From the NCBI GenBank assembly GCA_014529385.2, contig CM043971.1, forward strand, positions 55,415,209 through 55,475,208: 60,000 nt of DNA, in the 5' to 3' direction. This stretch comes from Adiantum capillus-veneris. Taxonomy: Eukaryota; Streptophyta; Polypodiopsida; Polypodiales; Pteridaceae. The translations under genes were made by a program, and so were the position numbers. The notes below the pieces were generated by a model, which saw nothing but the letters and a program-made list of their open reading frames with translations, was not told the origin of the DNA and ran no database searches. Within the stretch, counting starts at the first letter, position 1; every line of letters begins with the position of its first letter. Positions 1 through 11,826 of this stretch are shown here, in pieces.

Positions 1-290
1 GAGTGGCTCTACCAAAGGTTTCCTTCAGGCGGCTAAGCACGCTCGGCCCGGACCGCGGGCCACGGCATGCATGTCTTGGCTTGAGCTATCGAGATTAGGC
101 ATTGGGAAACCCTCCATGATGTCGTAGTCAGAGGAAGAGTCACTAGCCGCTATGTTCGGGTCTTGGTTTGTACTACCTTGGGTCCCCCCCGAGGGTCGGA
201 ACCTAAAGTAGGTGGATATTGAGAACTCGCGTAAGTCAAAATTCTCTCTAGTTGCTCCGTCTCTAGCACACGACCAGAGCGCAGATGCAT
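1..290 (-). pseudogene. 5' end of a Ty3/gypsy-type gag, cut by window edge
   Basis: On minus, an ATG at 290 opens a frame beginning MHLRSGRVLE that stops at 150. A second frame over 303-25 continues with a Ser/Asp-rich stretch (SDSSSDYDIMEGF). The LRSGR start followed by an acidic Ser-rich segment resembles the upstream ORF of the giant element (MNLRSGRNL at 27.3 kb), so I infer the beginning of a related gag region whose remainder lies left of the window. One frameshift or an overlapping-ORF arrangement is needed to join the frames. No gag core or zinc knuckle falls inside the window, so the lineage cannot be named. Confidence 0.35.
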
Positions 291-793
291 GTGCCTTTGG
301 CACCCTACAAGCATCGGCGAATAACCTCGAAGATTAACCGCTTACCTTTTTTAAGTGTCCGTTTTCACTCGTGTTTTTTACGTTTTTAATTTTTTTAAAA
401 ATGTTTCTTAATGTTTGATTAAAGTGTGTGATAGCTCGAAATGAGCGTATCACTTAGAGGGTCGCTGTGTGCTTTACAACACAATTTTCGGGCACCTGAA
501 GCTACGTTGGTCCTCAAAAAATCGATTTTTTAGCTACGTGTGAATCTAAAATTCGTAATTTTAAAAGGCGATTGAGGCCTAAGCCTGAGTGTGAGCTTGG
601 GCTTGGGTCTGGGAGATATTCTCGATCCCGGTCCTACCTTTATTTTTTTATTTTTTTATTGAAAAAAAAAAGGATAAGGTCGCCGCGGCCTGCGCGAGAG
701 TGCACACACACACTCTATCTACCTACTTCTAACTAATACACCTACTGTTACACACTAACACACTCTATTAACCCTCACAGATCTACTTTCTAC
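291..793. other. Non-coding, possible leader or LTR of the left-edge element
   Basis: No supported ORF. On minus the block starts with TGTGAGGGTTAATAG near 779, a plausible LTR start directly downstream of the copia gag relic, and then carries A-rich AATAAA-like motifs near 640-665. A 16-bp perfect palindrome (six A, TCGA, six T) lies at 516-531. A leader or short LTR is possible, but no second LTR is in the window to prove it. Confidence 0.25.
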
Positions 794-1437
794 TTACTGT
801 ACTGCAGTGGAACCCACCTCTTTCTTCTTAGCCTCTTTGGCCTTCAACTTAGGATGCTGCTTGATCAAGTGATCATTAGCTTTACAATAATGGCAATGCA
901 TCTTCTTTTTCCCCTTATCACCAAAATTTCTAGACGAATTGCTGCCAACAGAAGCATTAGGAACAATTGATTTTCCACTCGCAGAAGAACCATAAGAAGT
1001 GGTTGCATTGCTGTTACCACCTTTTCTTTGAGCATCAATAAAGGCATGTTCAATTGCACGCTGTCTAGTCCTATTTTTTTTGGAAAGCGACTCTTGCAAC
1101 AAAAATGTGCATAATGCATCAAACTTGACAACTTCAGGATTTCCTTGGGTCATAAATCTCCAAGTACTGGCAAAAGTGTGCTAAGAATCTAGCAAGGCAT
1201 CAAGAACAGTCTGCACAAAGGAACTGTTTGAAATGACTTCACCTACAAAAATAAGTTGCTCATTGATATCCTTGACACCAGCAAGGAAAGTGTCCATGTC
1301 ATCTTCCTCATGCATAATCTTCGACTCCAGCTCTTTACGCAGCAATGCAATTTTAACCTCATTGCAACTTGAATAAAGACCAGTTAGAATATCCCAAGCC
1401 TGTTTTGCAGATTTTGTTGAACAAATGCGAGGAGTAA
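794..1437 (-). pseudogene. Ty1/copia gag relic (UBN2-like) with altered zinc knuckle
   Basis: Reading minus from 1437, the frame gives a UBN2-type gag: CSTKSAKQAWDILTGLY, then LLRKELESKIMHEEDDMDTF, then INEQLIFVGEVISNSSF. A stop or shift near 1170 is followed by the 119-codon frame 1153-794, which ends in a Lys-rich segment with a zinc knuckle. Copia gag binds packaged RNA through a CX2CX4HX4C knuckle; here the last Cys is His (CHYCKANDHLIKQH), so it is damaged. The relic ends exactly where the LTR of the giant element begins (1438), so I infer the giant element landed in it. The N-terminal part of gag is not visible on the far side of the insertion. Confidence 0.7.
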
Positions 1438-2046
1438 TGTTAAGGCGGTTACGCCGCTAGCGGAAGCTAAATAGCGAGAACTCAACCAACAACAGAATTT
1501 GTCAGACGAGGACGGAGCTTGACCCGCAGGCGCATGGAAACAACTAGGTGGGTGTCAAATCACCTACTCGACCTTCTAATGACAATCACTACTAAGGAAA
1601 TCAAATCTAAGTTCTAAAATACGCAAGTGACTGAAATCCGTACTACGAACGAATGCTATACGAAACACGATCTAGAATCATTGAATCGATCTCAAACTCA
1701 AGGGGAAGTCTATACACTAGGTAAGAACAACACCCTAAAGACTTGAACTGCAAAATCAACCTATAATCACTCCGTGCGGTAAACGCGTATGAAGACAGGC
1801 CGAAAAATACAGGTGACCGAAACTTGACCCCGATGGTACTAATGCATAGCTCTACTCGTTGTGGTTCTATAGATATGCTGCACGCTCGTAGGAACTTACC
1901 ACACACCGAAGCTCGTAGGAACTTACCACACATAGAAGCCGATAGCGCGCACTCTTGGTATCTGTGCATAGCTCTCGTCGTTGCTAACACAATGGCGGTG
2001 TCGCTTCTCCAATGGCGGCTCCGTAGCTCGCGTAGCAAGTAGATAA

Positions 2047-2085
<39 letters not shown>

Positions 2086-2370
2086 ACACAGTCACGGCGC
2101 TCCAAAAACTCACTTTGATTAAATAAAACTCTACCTTTAGGTTACAAAACTTTGGCTTATATACCTCAGCCTTGGAGGTGAGAACATCTCTAACTAATTA
2201 CATCAGCAAGTGAAATTACTTCGGAATTACAAGCTGGAAACTCAATTGAGTCCCGTTACTTAATGAATGGCTCCAATCAAAATCAATGTCGGAAACACAT
2301 TTATTACAATCAATGGTTACAAAAATGATGAGTGTGAGCAAAAATGTGGGTGTGATCCTCTGCTGGCTCA
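1438..2370 (-). repeat. 3' LTR of the giant element
   Basis: 933 bp, on minus starting TGAGCCAGCAG and ending CCTTAACA, so it has the usual TG...CA ends. A TATA box (TATATAAG) is read on minus at 2163-2156. A (CT)n tract lies at about 2049-2083. The 5' LTR survives only as its last 87 bp at 28758-28844. The reading frame at 2113-1643 is a microsatellite artefact inside the LTR. Confidence 0.8.
2156..2163 (-). promoter_or_regulatory. TATA box in giant-element LTR
   Basis: TATATAAG on minus within the LTR, in a position suited to start transcription toward lower coordinates. Only the 3' LTR copy is present; the matching part of the 5' LTR is lost, so this copy lacks its own upstream promoter. 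Confidence 0.45.
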
Positions 2371-2386
2371 ATACTCCCCCCCTCCG
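2371..2386 (-). promoter_or_regulatory. Polypurine tract of the giant element
   Basis: On minus GGAGGGGGGGAGTAT directly precedes the LTR start TGAGCC. This is the expected plus-strand DNA priming site of an LTR retroelement and fixes the element's orientation. Confidence 0.7.
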
Positions 2387-2422
2387 CGTTCATGTCGTCC
2401 CTGACATGACTTTTATGCTTGG

Positions 2423-5400
2423 TCAATAAAGTCTTGTCGTCTTGAGCATCTGCAAATGTGATTCGTATCGTAGGTTGCCGATGATCAAGGTTGGGCCGAA
2501 TATTTTTCTTTCGTGGGTGAAAAAGCCGGTGTAGAAAGCTTCTTCGAATGTTTGCATGTGGAAGCTAGGCAAAAACATAATCCTTTGGTATAGGAGGTGC
2601 AACACTTTTGGAGAAGGCTGCAATGAAAGATCATATATCATATCAGTCACTGTGTCGACCGTCGATAGTAGACTCGAGGTCGTGGCTTTATCTGGCGCGA
2701 ACACTTCAATGCAAGCTAAGAGAGTCCTACAGATTTTCTTGAGCATCTGACACGAAAGGTCAGGAGAGCCAGTAAAGAGCTTGATGGTGCCCGTTAGGGT
2801 TTTCACCATGTAGGCTTTACCTATTCTCTCTCTTGCCTTTGGTCCTGGCATCCTGGGATAATTAAGCCAATTTGGCTTCTTTTCTGCAATCTTGCCATGC
2901 TCTTTCCAGTTTCTGACTCTTGGCACCGGGCAGAAGGTTGCATTCTCCCGAATCTCCTTTGGTGCCTCCACCAAGTAGATGAGGTAGACTGGGTATTTGT
3001 TCAGCCAACCTTTCCTCCATCTAGGTTGTGAATCTACTATCTTCTTTGACTGTTCCTCCTTTGTGATGTCGCCTTCGTAAAGAGCGACATACTGCTCCTC
3101 CTCTATTCTCTTTTTCGTCTTTAGCACTTCAAATTTCATCAAAGGGAAAGGCAGGCTGGGTTGCATCCACTCTTCATGGAGCACTTTTGTGTCTAATCCT
3201 TGAAGTCTAATGGAGATGAGGAGTCTCCTCTCCCATTCCATTTCCGCCTTGGCACTCTCCTCTGCTGACTTTTCTATTTGGTCATGGAGCCTTTGTTCTT
3301 CTTCTTCAGAGATTCCTGAAATCGAGGCCACCTCGTGAGCTGGGGCTGGATCTTCAATTGTGGTTGCCTTTCCAGCTTCTGGTAGCTCTATGGCTGCTCC
3401 ACCTGATTCTTCTTGTGGTGTCTCTGTCTCTCTTCTTTGTTGCTCTTGTAGATCTTGGAGCTGTTTGCGGAGGGCCTCATTCTCTGTCCATAGTGTTTGA
3501 TTTTCTTATGTGAGCCTCTCCTCTGCGGCCAATGATCCCTCTGCAATGTGCAACCTTTGCACTTGCTCTAATCTTAGCTCTCTTTGTAAGCTTCGGATCT
3601 GGTCTTCTAAAGCTGGTACGAGAGTTCCTTCTTGTTCGGTTCCTGCTCTGCTAGCTCTAGGGGTAGTCCTAAGTCTAGTGATTGTTCTTTCTTGGAGCTC
3701 GACTCTTTCCCTTAGCTCAATGAGCTCATCCTTGGCTGCCTCCAACTCATCTTCTATCCGCTCCTTTGCTTCCTGTGCACTTGTTACCTCTCTTGAAGCC
3801 TCGGCTAGCTGGAGTATCAAGCCGTCTCTCTCGTTTTCCGCGTCATAGAGTGATGCTTTATGACTTTCAGATTCAGTCATAGCATTCTCTAATTTCCTCT
3901 GCAACTCTTCTTCCCTTTGTTTGGCTGTCTCAATCTCTACTTCCTTTGCCCTGGATCTTTCTTTGATCTTGCCTAGCAGTTCATGCACCATGTGCATGTC
4001 TTTTTCATCTTCATCTGTCAACTCTAAAGCTCTTTCTGCCACCACCTCCACTGGCTTCGGCTCTTCTAGTACGTTCTGTTCGTCCAGTTTCTCTTCACTT
4101 TCTTTTGTACTCTTTGTTTTTTCCTCCGTCCCTCTCCGATCATCTTGTTTTTGTAGGGTGATCCCATAAACTGCCTCAAGGGCCTCTCCTTCAGTGTATC
4201 CTATCGCTACCAGATCCTCATAATCATTTCTCTTTTGCTGAACTGGATCTATCTCCTTTTCTTTGGTCTCGGCCTTCGGCTTTTCCAAATCATCTGTGTC
4301 CATCTCTATTGTGGTCTCTTCCACGATATTTTTCGTCTTCTTCGGGCTTGGTACATCAGTCATAGAGGGGTATCTGTCCTCAGCTTCCTTGGCTTTCCCC
4401 TTGTCGGCTTGCCCGTCTTTCTCTTGAGATTTAGTAGACTCATCTACTTTCCCTTTCCCCTTGTCGTCCTTTTTCAGCTCAGCTTTTAAAAGCTGTACCT
4501 CCTCTTCAGTGTATGGCTCGACAGGTTGCTGCTCCAGTATAGCCTCTGACTCCTCATAAGCTTTAATATATTGATCGTATTGATCAACATGTGGCCTGAC
4601 TGAGCTAGTTCCGACTTCGGTGGGGTGTGGCACCCACTTTTCTTTAAAGTCAACCTTTAGAGATCTTTCTGCTCTAAACTGCTCCACTAGTCTTTCCATT
4701 CTTGCCACTTTCTGACTTTTGGTTTGCTTGGGAGCAACCTTCTTCTTTACTTTCTTCATAAGCGGCTCGTCCACCTCCTCTTCAGGTTCTGAAACTATTT
4801 CTAGTTTCCGGCGTGCTCTTGTGGACGCCCTCTTGGATACTTCGGGCTGTTCTTCCTCCTCGTCGGCTTCTCTAAGCCACTCATTCTGGGAGGGAACCTT
4901 TGGCCACTGATCTCTAGCTCCAATAGCTTCATAAGCTATTCTTGTCAGAATTTTCGCTCCTCCTATGTACTTTGGCTTCTCGTTGTGCATGGCAATTACT
5001 TGCTCGTGGATGTGTTGAGCGTAATTCACCTCTTTTGGCATATTGCTCTTTAATGCCCATGTGATGGTGGTCGCAATGACATGGGGCGGTGTCGTATACT
5101 TTTGCGGTCTTTTACTGCAAACATGGAGAAACTGGTTGTACAGTCGGCAAAGGGTTGCCGCTCTTTGGTCCGCCATATCTCCATAGGTTGCATTCTGTTT
5201 CTTGGATCCATAGACCTCTATGGCCTCCCTTCTTTCCTTGACAGAGCTCCCTTTGTTGTGCAGCTTCAATGCGTCTGCAATGAGCTGTGGAGTGATCTGT
5301 ACTTCTACTTTCTCTCCATCCATGGCTGTCGATGTGGCTTTCCCATCCTTCTGAATGGATGTTGCCAACTCATACACTCTTCTTGTATCCACACCTGATG

Positions 5401-5698
5401 GTCTCGAGGTGAAGAAACTGTGCAAGTCTGCCCTTTCCAGGTACCTGCTGATGTCTTCTGACCTGCTATAATCTACCAATTCCTGTGGGATCATCGGTAC
5501 ATCCACTGCTTGCCCTTGAGGATCTCTGAAAGTCCCATGGTAGATCTTTATTCCCTCTTTCTCCAATACTGCTTCCTCCACCCAAGTTTTGGTTGGCTTG
5601 AGGGTTTCTGCTGGAATGTCAAAGGGTTCCGCTTCTGCAAGAGCATCTTTGATTGTCGGTCTTTTTCTCTTCGTTGCCGATAACTTGGCGGAATCCAT
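2423..5698 (-). pseudogene. Large 3' ORF of the giant element, coiled-coil protein, one in-frame stop
   Basis: An ATG at 5698 in a good context (ATCCATGG) opens a 730-codon frame ending in TAA at 3506. The same frame then stays open to 2423, so the original gene was about 1,090 codons broken by one TAA. Residues 1-290 form a folded-looking domain (SRYLERADLHSFF; TYGDMADQRAATLCRLYNQF). Residues 300-570 are charged and low complexity, with nuclear-signal-like KKVKKK. Residues 580-800 are a strong coiled coil with Glu/Leu heptads. The last 250 residues are a second domain (WLNKYPVYLIYLVEAPKE; LPSFHMQTFEEAFYTGFF). I see no signal peptide or membrane segment, so an envelope role is not supported. 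Position after pol recalls the extra 3' ORFs of Athila-like and other large plant gypsy elements; function unknown. Confidence 0.7.
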
Positions 5699-5865
5699 GG
5701 ATCCTGTAACTCCAATTTCAGAAGTTAGCGTCTTTTTAGTACTGAAGGCCGAAATGAAGCTTTTAACTATCCAAATGACTTGAAAATTGAAACATGAGCT
5801 ATTCAGGGCCTAAGGATGCAAGGTAGGTGAAAAAATATGCAAAATGGGCTCAAAATCATGCTGGA
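5699..5865. other. Non-coding junction between spacer and 3' ORF
   Basis: Short untranslated stretch upstream of the 3' ORF start, AT-rich; no ORF with support. It leads into the palindrome-bearing spacer. Confidence 0.5.
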
Positions 5866-6159
5866 GACATCATACGCGTATGATGTCTTTTGTGTCAAAA
5901 TGACTTCATATTGGTTGTGCTTGTACCTGATAGTGTATACATGAGTATCATATGCTTGGATTTGAGTTTGGATCCCATTTGTCAAGTTTTGGCCAGTTTA
6001 GTCCAGTTCCGGCTCTTGGCAAAATTTTGAAAGGGATTTGGATTTTATGATCCAAATTGGATAAAACTTGGTGGTTCACTTTCAAATGGCATGTAGATCA
6101 CTTCTGTTTGGTGGTTGAAGCCCTGAGGTGGCAAAATCACATAGTGAGACATCATACGC
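5866..6159. repeat. Palindrome repeats in 3' spacer, left part
   Basis: A perfect 22-bp palindrome (half-site GACATCATACG plus its reverse complement) lies at 5866-5887. Its next copy begins at 6148 and is cut after CATACGC at 6159 by the nested element, with the other half at 15364-15375. Start-to-start distance is 282 bp. Confidence 0.85.
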
Positions 6160-7450
6160 TGATCCGAGCCTATCACAAATTTTTGTTTATCATATTTTGT
6201 TGGTTTTCCTTGCTTCTAGAGGTTTACAATAAAAGAAAGAGTGAGAACAACCTCTTGGAAAAATTAAAAAAAAAATGATTTGATAGGAATTTTTTCTTGA
6301 CTAGTTCACTGGAGGTGAAAGGTAGAGGGAGAACCTAGTGGTAAAGGGAAGGGAAAATATATAAATGTGAAAAGAAAAGATATGATATGGTTGTGGAGCC
6401 ATGCACCCATGATTCAAGGGTCATGAGTGGCTCATATCATCATGGCTTTGGAGCCATATGATGATTGAAACAAATGGGACCCAAGTGGAAGACTTGGTAA
6501 AGGAAGGAACCAGACACATGATTTTGCTAAATTTTTAAAAAATACTTCCACTCCGATCCAAGAAAAGTTGTCTTCATCAAAGTTGTAGCTGATGAGTTGG
6601 AGATTCTGGCCATATTTTTTTAATAATTTTTGCATCTATGGTCTAGGAGATATGGCCAAAATGGCGGACGCCAGTTTTTTCAACTGTGGTGGAGACCACC
6701 CCCTCTACCTTTACACACACACACCCTTCCTTTTCCACATTGAGACCTTCTCTAAAAATCAGCCATTAGTCTTCTCACCCTCCTCTCCTTCCTCCTCTCT
6801 CTCAAGCTCAAAAACCCATCAAAATTCCTCTTCTAATCACCTCTCAAGTCATGCTTAATCTTGTTGTAATTCATAAGTTCTCATTCAACCCCTTTCTATT
6901 ATTACTAGATATGTATTGATTTTATGTAGATTCTTACATTTTAAAATAAGGAAGCTCTTGGACTCAAGCTATGGAGGAAGGAGTGAAGACAACACAAGTG
7001 ATGATGGAGCTAATTGGTCAACAAATCACTTGGAAGGAGCTTCTTCATTGGTTGAATGTCCCTAATCAAGCTTCATTTGTACAAATTACACTTGGATCTT
7101 AACCTCACTCCTAATCACTCTCTTTCCTATATAAAGAGGCCTTCCCCTTTGTAATTTCAAGCCTCCCTCAGCCCCATTGAGTCTTTGTATCACTCACCAT
7201 GAGCCCATAAGCTCATTCATTCACTCTATTCTTGCACATTCTAGAGTGCAAATTGTTTCATGCTAGTAACCTCTCCTCCTCTTACTTATGTTAATTAAGA
7301 GAAATCTTTTATATGTGTGTGAGAGTGCTTGATGTGATCTTGGCTAATCCTTGAGTGGTTGTTTGGTAATCTACATGACTATTTGTGTTGGGAGTGTTTG
7401 AAGTCATCCATTCCTTGTACACACACTAAGGTTAATGCTTCATTCATAGT

Positions 7451-7525
<75 letters not shown>

Positions 7526-7637
7526 AGCGGTCCTAGCCCACGCTTCCAAGACTAGGTGGTGCCCTTATCTCATTTCCCTTGTGGCGCAATGGAGTTTGTT
7601 TTGGTGTAGAGGCCGCCATTCCAAATTTCCATCGTCA
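6160..7637 (+). repeat. 5' LTR of nested Tat-like element
   Basis: 1,478 bp, TG...CA. It has a TATA box TATATAAAG at 7128-7136 and a (CT)n(GT)n tract at 7453-7526. It is matched by 13877-15361 with very few substitutions. Small open frames inside it are not supported as genes. Confidence 0.9.
7128..7136 (+). promoter_or_regulatory. TATA box in nested 5' LTR
   Basis: TATATAAAG followed by a pyrimidine-rich stretch; the same motif is at 14844-14852 in the 3' LTR. It fixes the likely transcription start about 30 bp downstream. Confidence 0.55.
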
Positions 7638-7657
7638 TAAATTGGTGCCCCCACGGA
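7638..7657 (+). promoter_or_regulatory. Primer-binding site region of nested element
   Basis: TAAATTGGTGCCCCCACGG follows the LTR end directly, where the minus-strand primer tRNA should anneal. I cannot name the tRNA from memory. A similar junction (CCTCA then TAAAGTGGTGCC) occurs at 31021-31042 and 35262-35283, suggesting a related family there. Confidence 0.5.
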
Positions 7658-7687
7658 GGAGTTCTCAAGCAGCGCTCTGTCAATCCT

Positions 7688-8656
7688 ATGAAGGAAGATC
7701 CATCAAATTCTCCGAGACTTCCACTATGGTCTCCCCAAGAAGCTCGAGAAAAGAAGCCTCTTTATCGACAAACGGCACGTATGCGGGTAAAGAGAGTTAA
7801 CTACACACACCCTTCTTTGCTTCAAGGAAATTCTTGTAGTCATCAAGTCCCTAGGTCAAAAAATTGTGTTGAGTGCTTTGTGGCTAGTGTGAAGACACTT
7901 CCTTTGAAGCCTCGACTTCAAGTGGTGAAAGCACTCTCAAACTCGGGTATTAACAAGTTTTTGGAGGGGGAGCTACACATCAATGGGGTGCGGTATTGGC
8001 AAGAGGCTACATATGGTGATGCACTCCAACTACTACTAGCAAGAAGGCTCAAGGTGGTTGAGAGGGTAGCCATCGAACCCTATGAACTCTACAAAGCTTA
8101 AGATGGTCACACCAAAGCTAGGCTAATCACTGGTGAGCAAATTCTTCGCATCTCTCAAATGGTGGGATCCAAGAGAGCTCAACTTCAATGAAGTGCTTCA
8201 TGGAAGCTTGTATTTAATGCACCAATGAATAATCCCATTTTCTACAACTTTCAATCAGTTCAGAATATTAGGGTGAATGTGCGCATTGATAGAAAGATTT
8301 TTTTCCAACAAAGATTGGTCTTCTATTTTGGAGCTGAGAGGTTGAGAGAGATATTGTTGTCCCCTGACCCTATAATATTTCCTATTTTGGAGTATAATGT
8401 ATCTTTTGATGTTCACATCTTCATCTTGCTTTAAGCATACTCCATGAATCATAGGGATTTATATGGACCTTTCCAACCTCTTGCTAGACAAACTGTGCAT
8501 ATAATAGCTAGCACAAAGCTTAGGTTCCAAAACATCATAAGGAACTTACTAGGCCCTCGTCGTCTAGCTGAGATTAATGTATCTATCAATCCATTTATTC
8601 TACCCTTAATAAGATATGATTTGGGCCTAGACGTTTTCATCTTTGTGCTGTATTGA
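7688..8656 (+). pseudogene. ORF upstream of gag in nested element, with tandem domain
   Basis: One frame runs from 7688 to 8656 with stops at about 8099, 8189 and 8432, so originally about 320 codons. It is in a different frame from gag and ends as gag begins. The last two pieces (8225-8434 and 8444-8656, about 70 residues each) look like diverged tandem copies of one small domain: both run F..., GA/GP-R-RL-EI, P-I-P, then DV-IFIL/DVFIFVLY. Tat/Ogre elements are known to carry an extra ORF before gag whose function is unknown; position supports that identity. No enzyme motif seen. Confidence 0.5.
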
Positions 8657-9018
8657 GAGGAAGGCAACCCACTTTTATGATGGCTTTCCCAAATTTTTTT
8701 GGGCGTAGTGGGGAAAATGCGGGGGATTTTTTGGATAACTTGGAGATGGCTTTCCTTGTCTCTGGGAGGGATGATGAAGCATTGAAATTGAGAGCTTTTC
8801 CTTTGGTGCTCAAAGAAGAAGCTAGGGTATGGTTCCAGGCTCTAGATCCAACCCAAAGAATTGATTGGGAGGGATTGAAGGCGGCTTTCCTACGAAGATT
8901 TCAACGAGCCAATTCGGCAGAAGAACTATGGCAACGGCTTCTGGCCCTTCATCAAGTTGACCCTCATGGTTATGCAACCTATGAGGAAGGTTTTCTGAAA
9001 CTTTGGGGGCAATGGTGA
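8653..9018 (+). pseudogene. Gag capsid segment of nested element, stopped by TGA
   Basis: This frame encodes a retrotransposon gag core: FPNFFGRSGENAGDFLDNLE, then LRAFPLVLKEEARVWFQAL, then LKAAFLRRFQ. Capsid proteins of this family assemble the virus-like particle in the cytoplasm. The frame ends in TGA at 9016 right after LKLWGQW and then continues open (DSLNPGERAP...) into the next frame, so this is one gag-pol ORF with a single stop. No start ATG is evident at 8653 itself; initiation could be at the ATG at 8680 (MMAFPNFF). Confidence 0.75.
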
Positions 9019-11823
9019 GACTCACTAAACCCTGGTGAGCGAGCTCCCAATTGCCTCCAAAAGGATCGATTTATCTCAGGTTTGTACCCCTTGCTAAGGG
9101 AGAAGGTAAAGAGCAAATTTCCAAATGCTTTTGAAGATGCCTTAAGAATTGCTAGGGAAAAGAATAGAAAGATTCTCTATCAAGCCCAAGCTGGCCAGCT
9201 AGCTTTGGGAGGCAATATCACAACTATGGAAGCTTCTCACATACCTCCAAATGTGCCTAATGCACCAGACCTCAATAGAGGTCAACAAGAAGATATGCTC
9301 CAACAAATAAACAATCTCACAAACCAACTAGAGGGGTTGAGAGTAAATCTTGTGCAGGGTGCAAGAAGGCCTATTGAGGGAAATGGTGGGAATCGACCAC
9401 CAATGCGACGTCAAGCAAGGGAAATGTTGTGTTACAATTGTGGGGAAAATGGTCACGGCATGTATAATTGCCCTCATCCCAGAAGATATGACTACCCTGT
9501 CAGAGGTCCTCGACAACAAGTAAGTCCTCCCCGTGCTAGAGCTCAAGCACAAGAGCAACCGCAACCTCAAATTTTGCAGCCACCTCGTGCTCAAGCTCAA
9601 GCCCCTGCTACTCAACCAAATGTGAACATCATAAGGATGGAGGAGGTCCTCAAGGGCAGAAGCAACCAGGAAGAAATAGCTAAAGGGAAGATGAAGATAG
9701 ATGAAGTGGCTACAATGCCTATCAAACGTGTGCGTGTCCAAGATGAAGTAGGTAAAGAAACAAGCAAGGATGCAAGCAATGAAGCAAGTACATCTCGGGC
9801 AACTAAAGATGAAGCCAAGAAGATAAAGACCCGTACTAGGTCTCAAATTGACATCTCTGATTTCCCTATGGGATCTCGGACACAACCTTATGACTTGACA
9901 GCTGATGTGAGTTCTCAAGGACCAAAGATTACTTGGCCACAACTACTTCATATCTCCCCAAAGCTTCGACGACAATGGTCAAAAATGGTGAGCACGAGGG
10001 AAAAGCGAAGTAAGCTAGTAAGTGTAATCAAAGCATATGGTCTCAAGGATATAGTGCCTTTGGTGGAGGCTCAAATCAAGGGACAACGGATTCCAAAAAC
10101 TTACATTGACAGTGGAGCAGAGGTTTGTGTCATGACAGAAAAGCTAATGCATCAATTGGGTTTAGAGGTAATGGAATCATCAAACTTTAGGGCAAAAATG
10201 GCCAATAATGTCTCTGTCACTTGTGTGGGTGTAGTGAAAGCTTTGAGAGTTTCTGTTTTTGGAATCACTACAGAGGTTGATGCTTATGTGATGCCAGTAA
10301 AGGGAGAAGGATACCCCCTTATTTTAGGACGACCTTGGCTCATGGGTATAGGAGCTAGGCAAGATTGGGCAACAGGAGACTTGGAGTTGAGGCCTCGCAT
10401 GGGTGGCCATAGTCGGAAGGTGGTTTATAACCTAAAGAATGGGCGACAAGAGAACCTTGAACTAGAAACGTCAGCTAATGAGTGGAGCTCAAGTGGATGC
10501 TCCTCATCCATGGACGAGGAAGAGAGTTCAAGTGAAGAGAGTGATAGCACTCTCGAAGTCATGGGCGTCACCATAAAGGAAAATACCTCATCAGAAGACA
10601 ACCCAAGGATCCAAATGGAGAATGTGTGGGATGCCAGCCTAGAGGAGATGTTATCCAAGGATATAAAGGAAGAAGAAAAGGAGGGTTATGTAAATGTTCT
10701 CAAGAAGCATGCATCATTGTTTATTTCTGATTACACTCGCATTACAGGTGTCACTGCAGTGAAGCATCATATCCATCTAAAAGAAGGGAGCAAGCCAGTA
10801 GTACAAAAACTAAGAAGATTAGGAGTTGTGCAACAAAATGCACTGTTGTCTGAGGTGAAGAGACTCTTAGAAGCAGGATTCATATACCCAGTAGAAGATT
10901 CAGAATGGGTCTCCCCAGTAGTGGTGAGGCCAAAGAAGAATGGTAAATGGCGAGTGTGCGTGGATTACAAGCCACTAAATGCTGCAACAAAGAGGGACCA
11001 CTTCCCTCTCCCATTTCAAGATGATATTCTAAATGAAGTAGCAGGCCATGAGAGATACACAGTGTGTGATGGCTACTCTGGCTACTTTCAAATACGCATT
11101 GTAGAGGAGGACCAGAAAAAGACTACTTTCATCACACCATGGGGATGTTTTGCATTTCGAGTCATGCCTTTTGGTCTTACCAACGCTCCAGCCACCTTTC
11201 AACGATTCATGAACATGGTCTTCCAACCTTACTTTGGTAAGTCCATAAGGGTTTTCATAGATGACTTTTGTATTTACAGCTCCAAAAGTATGCATCTCGG
11301 CAAGATTGATGAAGGATTTACTCGTTTAGCTAAGCTGGGTGGACAACTAAACAAGGACAAATGTCACATTGGGGAAAGCAAGGTTACACTATTAGGGCAT
11401 GTAGTGTCCATTGATGGAATCGAGGTAGATCCTGAAAAGATAGAAACATTGCTAAATCTACCTTCCCCAGCTTCCATCAAACAATTAATCTCTTTCTTGC
11501 AAAAGCTAAGATATTTGAGTAGATTCATACACTTACTCTCCCAAGTGATATTTCCTCTACAACAGCTGACTCGTCAAGAGACGCTTGTTTGGAGTGAAGA
11601 AAGTGATGGGCATTTTAGAGAGATTAAAAAAATGTTAGGGTCACTCCCTGTAATCCTCCAACCTTGTTGGGAAGAAACATTCTTTGTAAACCCTAGTGTG
11701 GGAGAAGAGGCCATTGGTGCTGCCCTCCTACAAAAAGATCCAAAAACATCCTTTATGAGGCCTGTGTATTTTGCTAGCCGCCTCATGGAAAACACAGAGA
11801 AGGCCTACACCCTGATGGAATAG
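9019..11823 (+). pseudogene. Gag end, zinc knuckle, protease and RT of nested element
   Basis: The frame continues from gag. A zinc knuckle CYNCGENGHGMYNC lies near 9430, followed by a Gln/Pro/Ala-rich linker. The retropepsin has its catalytic triad in YIDSGAEVCVMT near 10105 and the downstream LILGRPWLMG. RT runs from about 10790 to 11500, with VCVDYKPLNAATKRDHFPLP, DGYSGYFQI, MPFGLTNAPATFQRFM and FIDDFCIYSS (the YxDD box is FIDD). The gypsy RNase H starts at about 11600 and is interrupted by TAG at 11821 inside YTLME*LVLALMF, where Gln is expected. These enzymes copy the element RNA into DNA inside particles. Confidence 0.88.
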
Positions 11824-11826
11824 CTA

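Noticed and set aside
1643-2113. 156-residue frame on minus in the giant LTR
   Set aside because: It lies within the LTR and includes an Arg-Glu run from (CT)n; no homology seen.
3510-5398. Several antisense frames on plus across the 3' ORF
   Set aside because: They lack domains and mirror the skewed codon composition of the coiled-coil gene on minus.
9328-9942. 204-residue frame on minus inside the nested gag
   Set aside because: It is the reverse of the Gln/Pro/Ala-rich gag linker and knuckle, which have clear meaning on plus.
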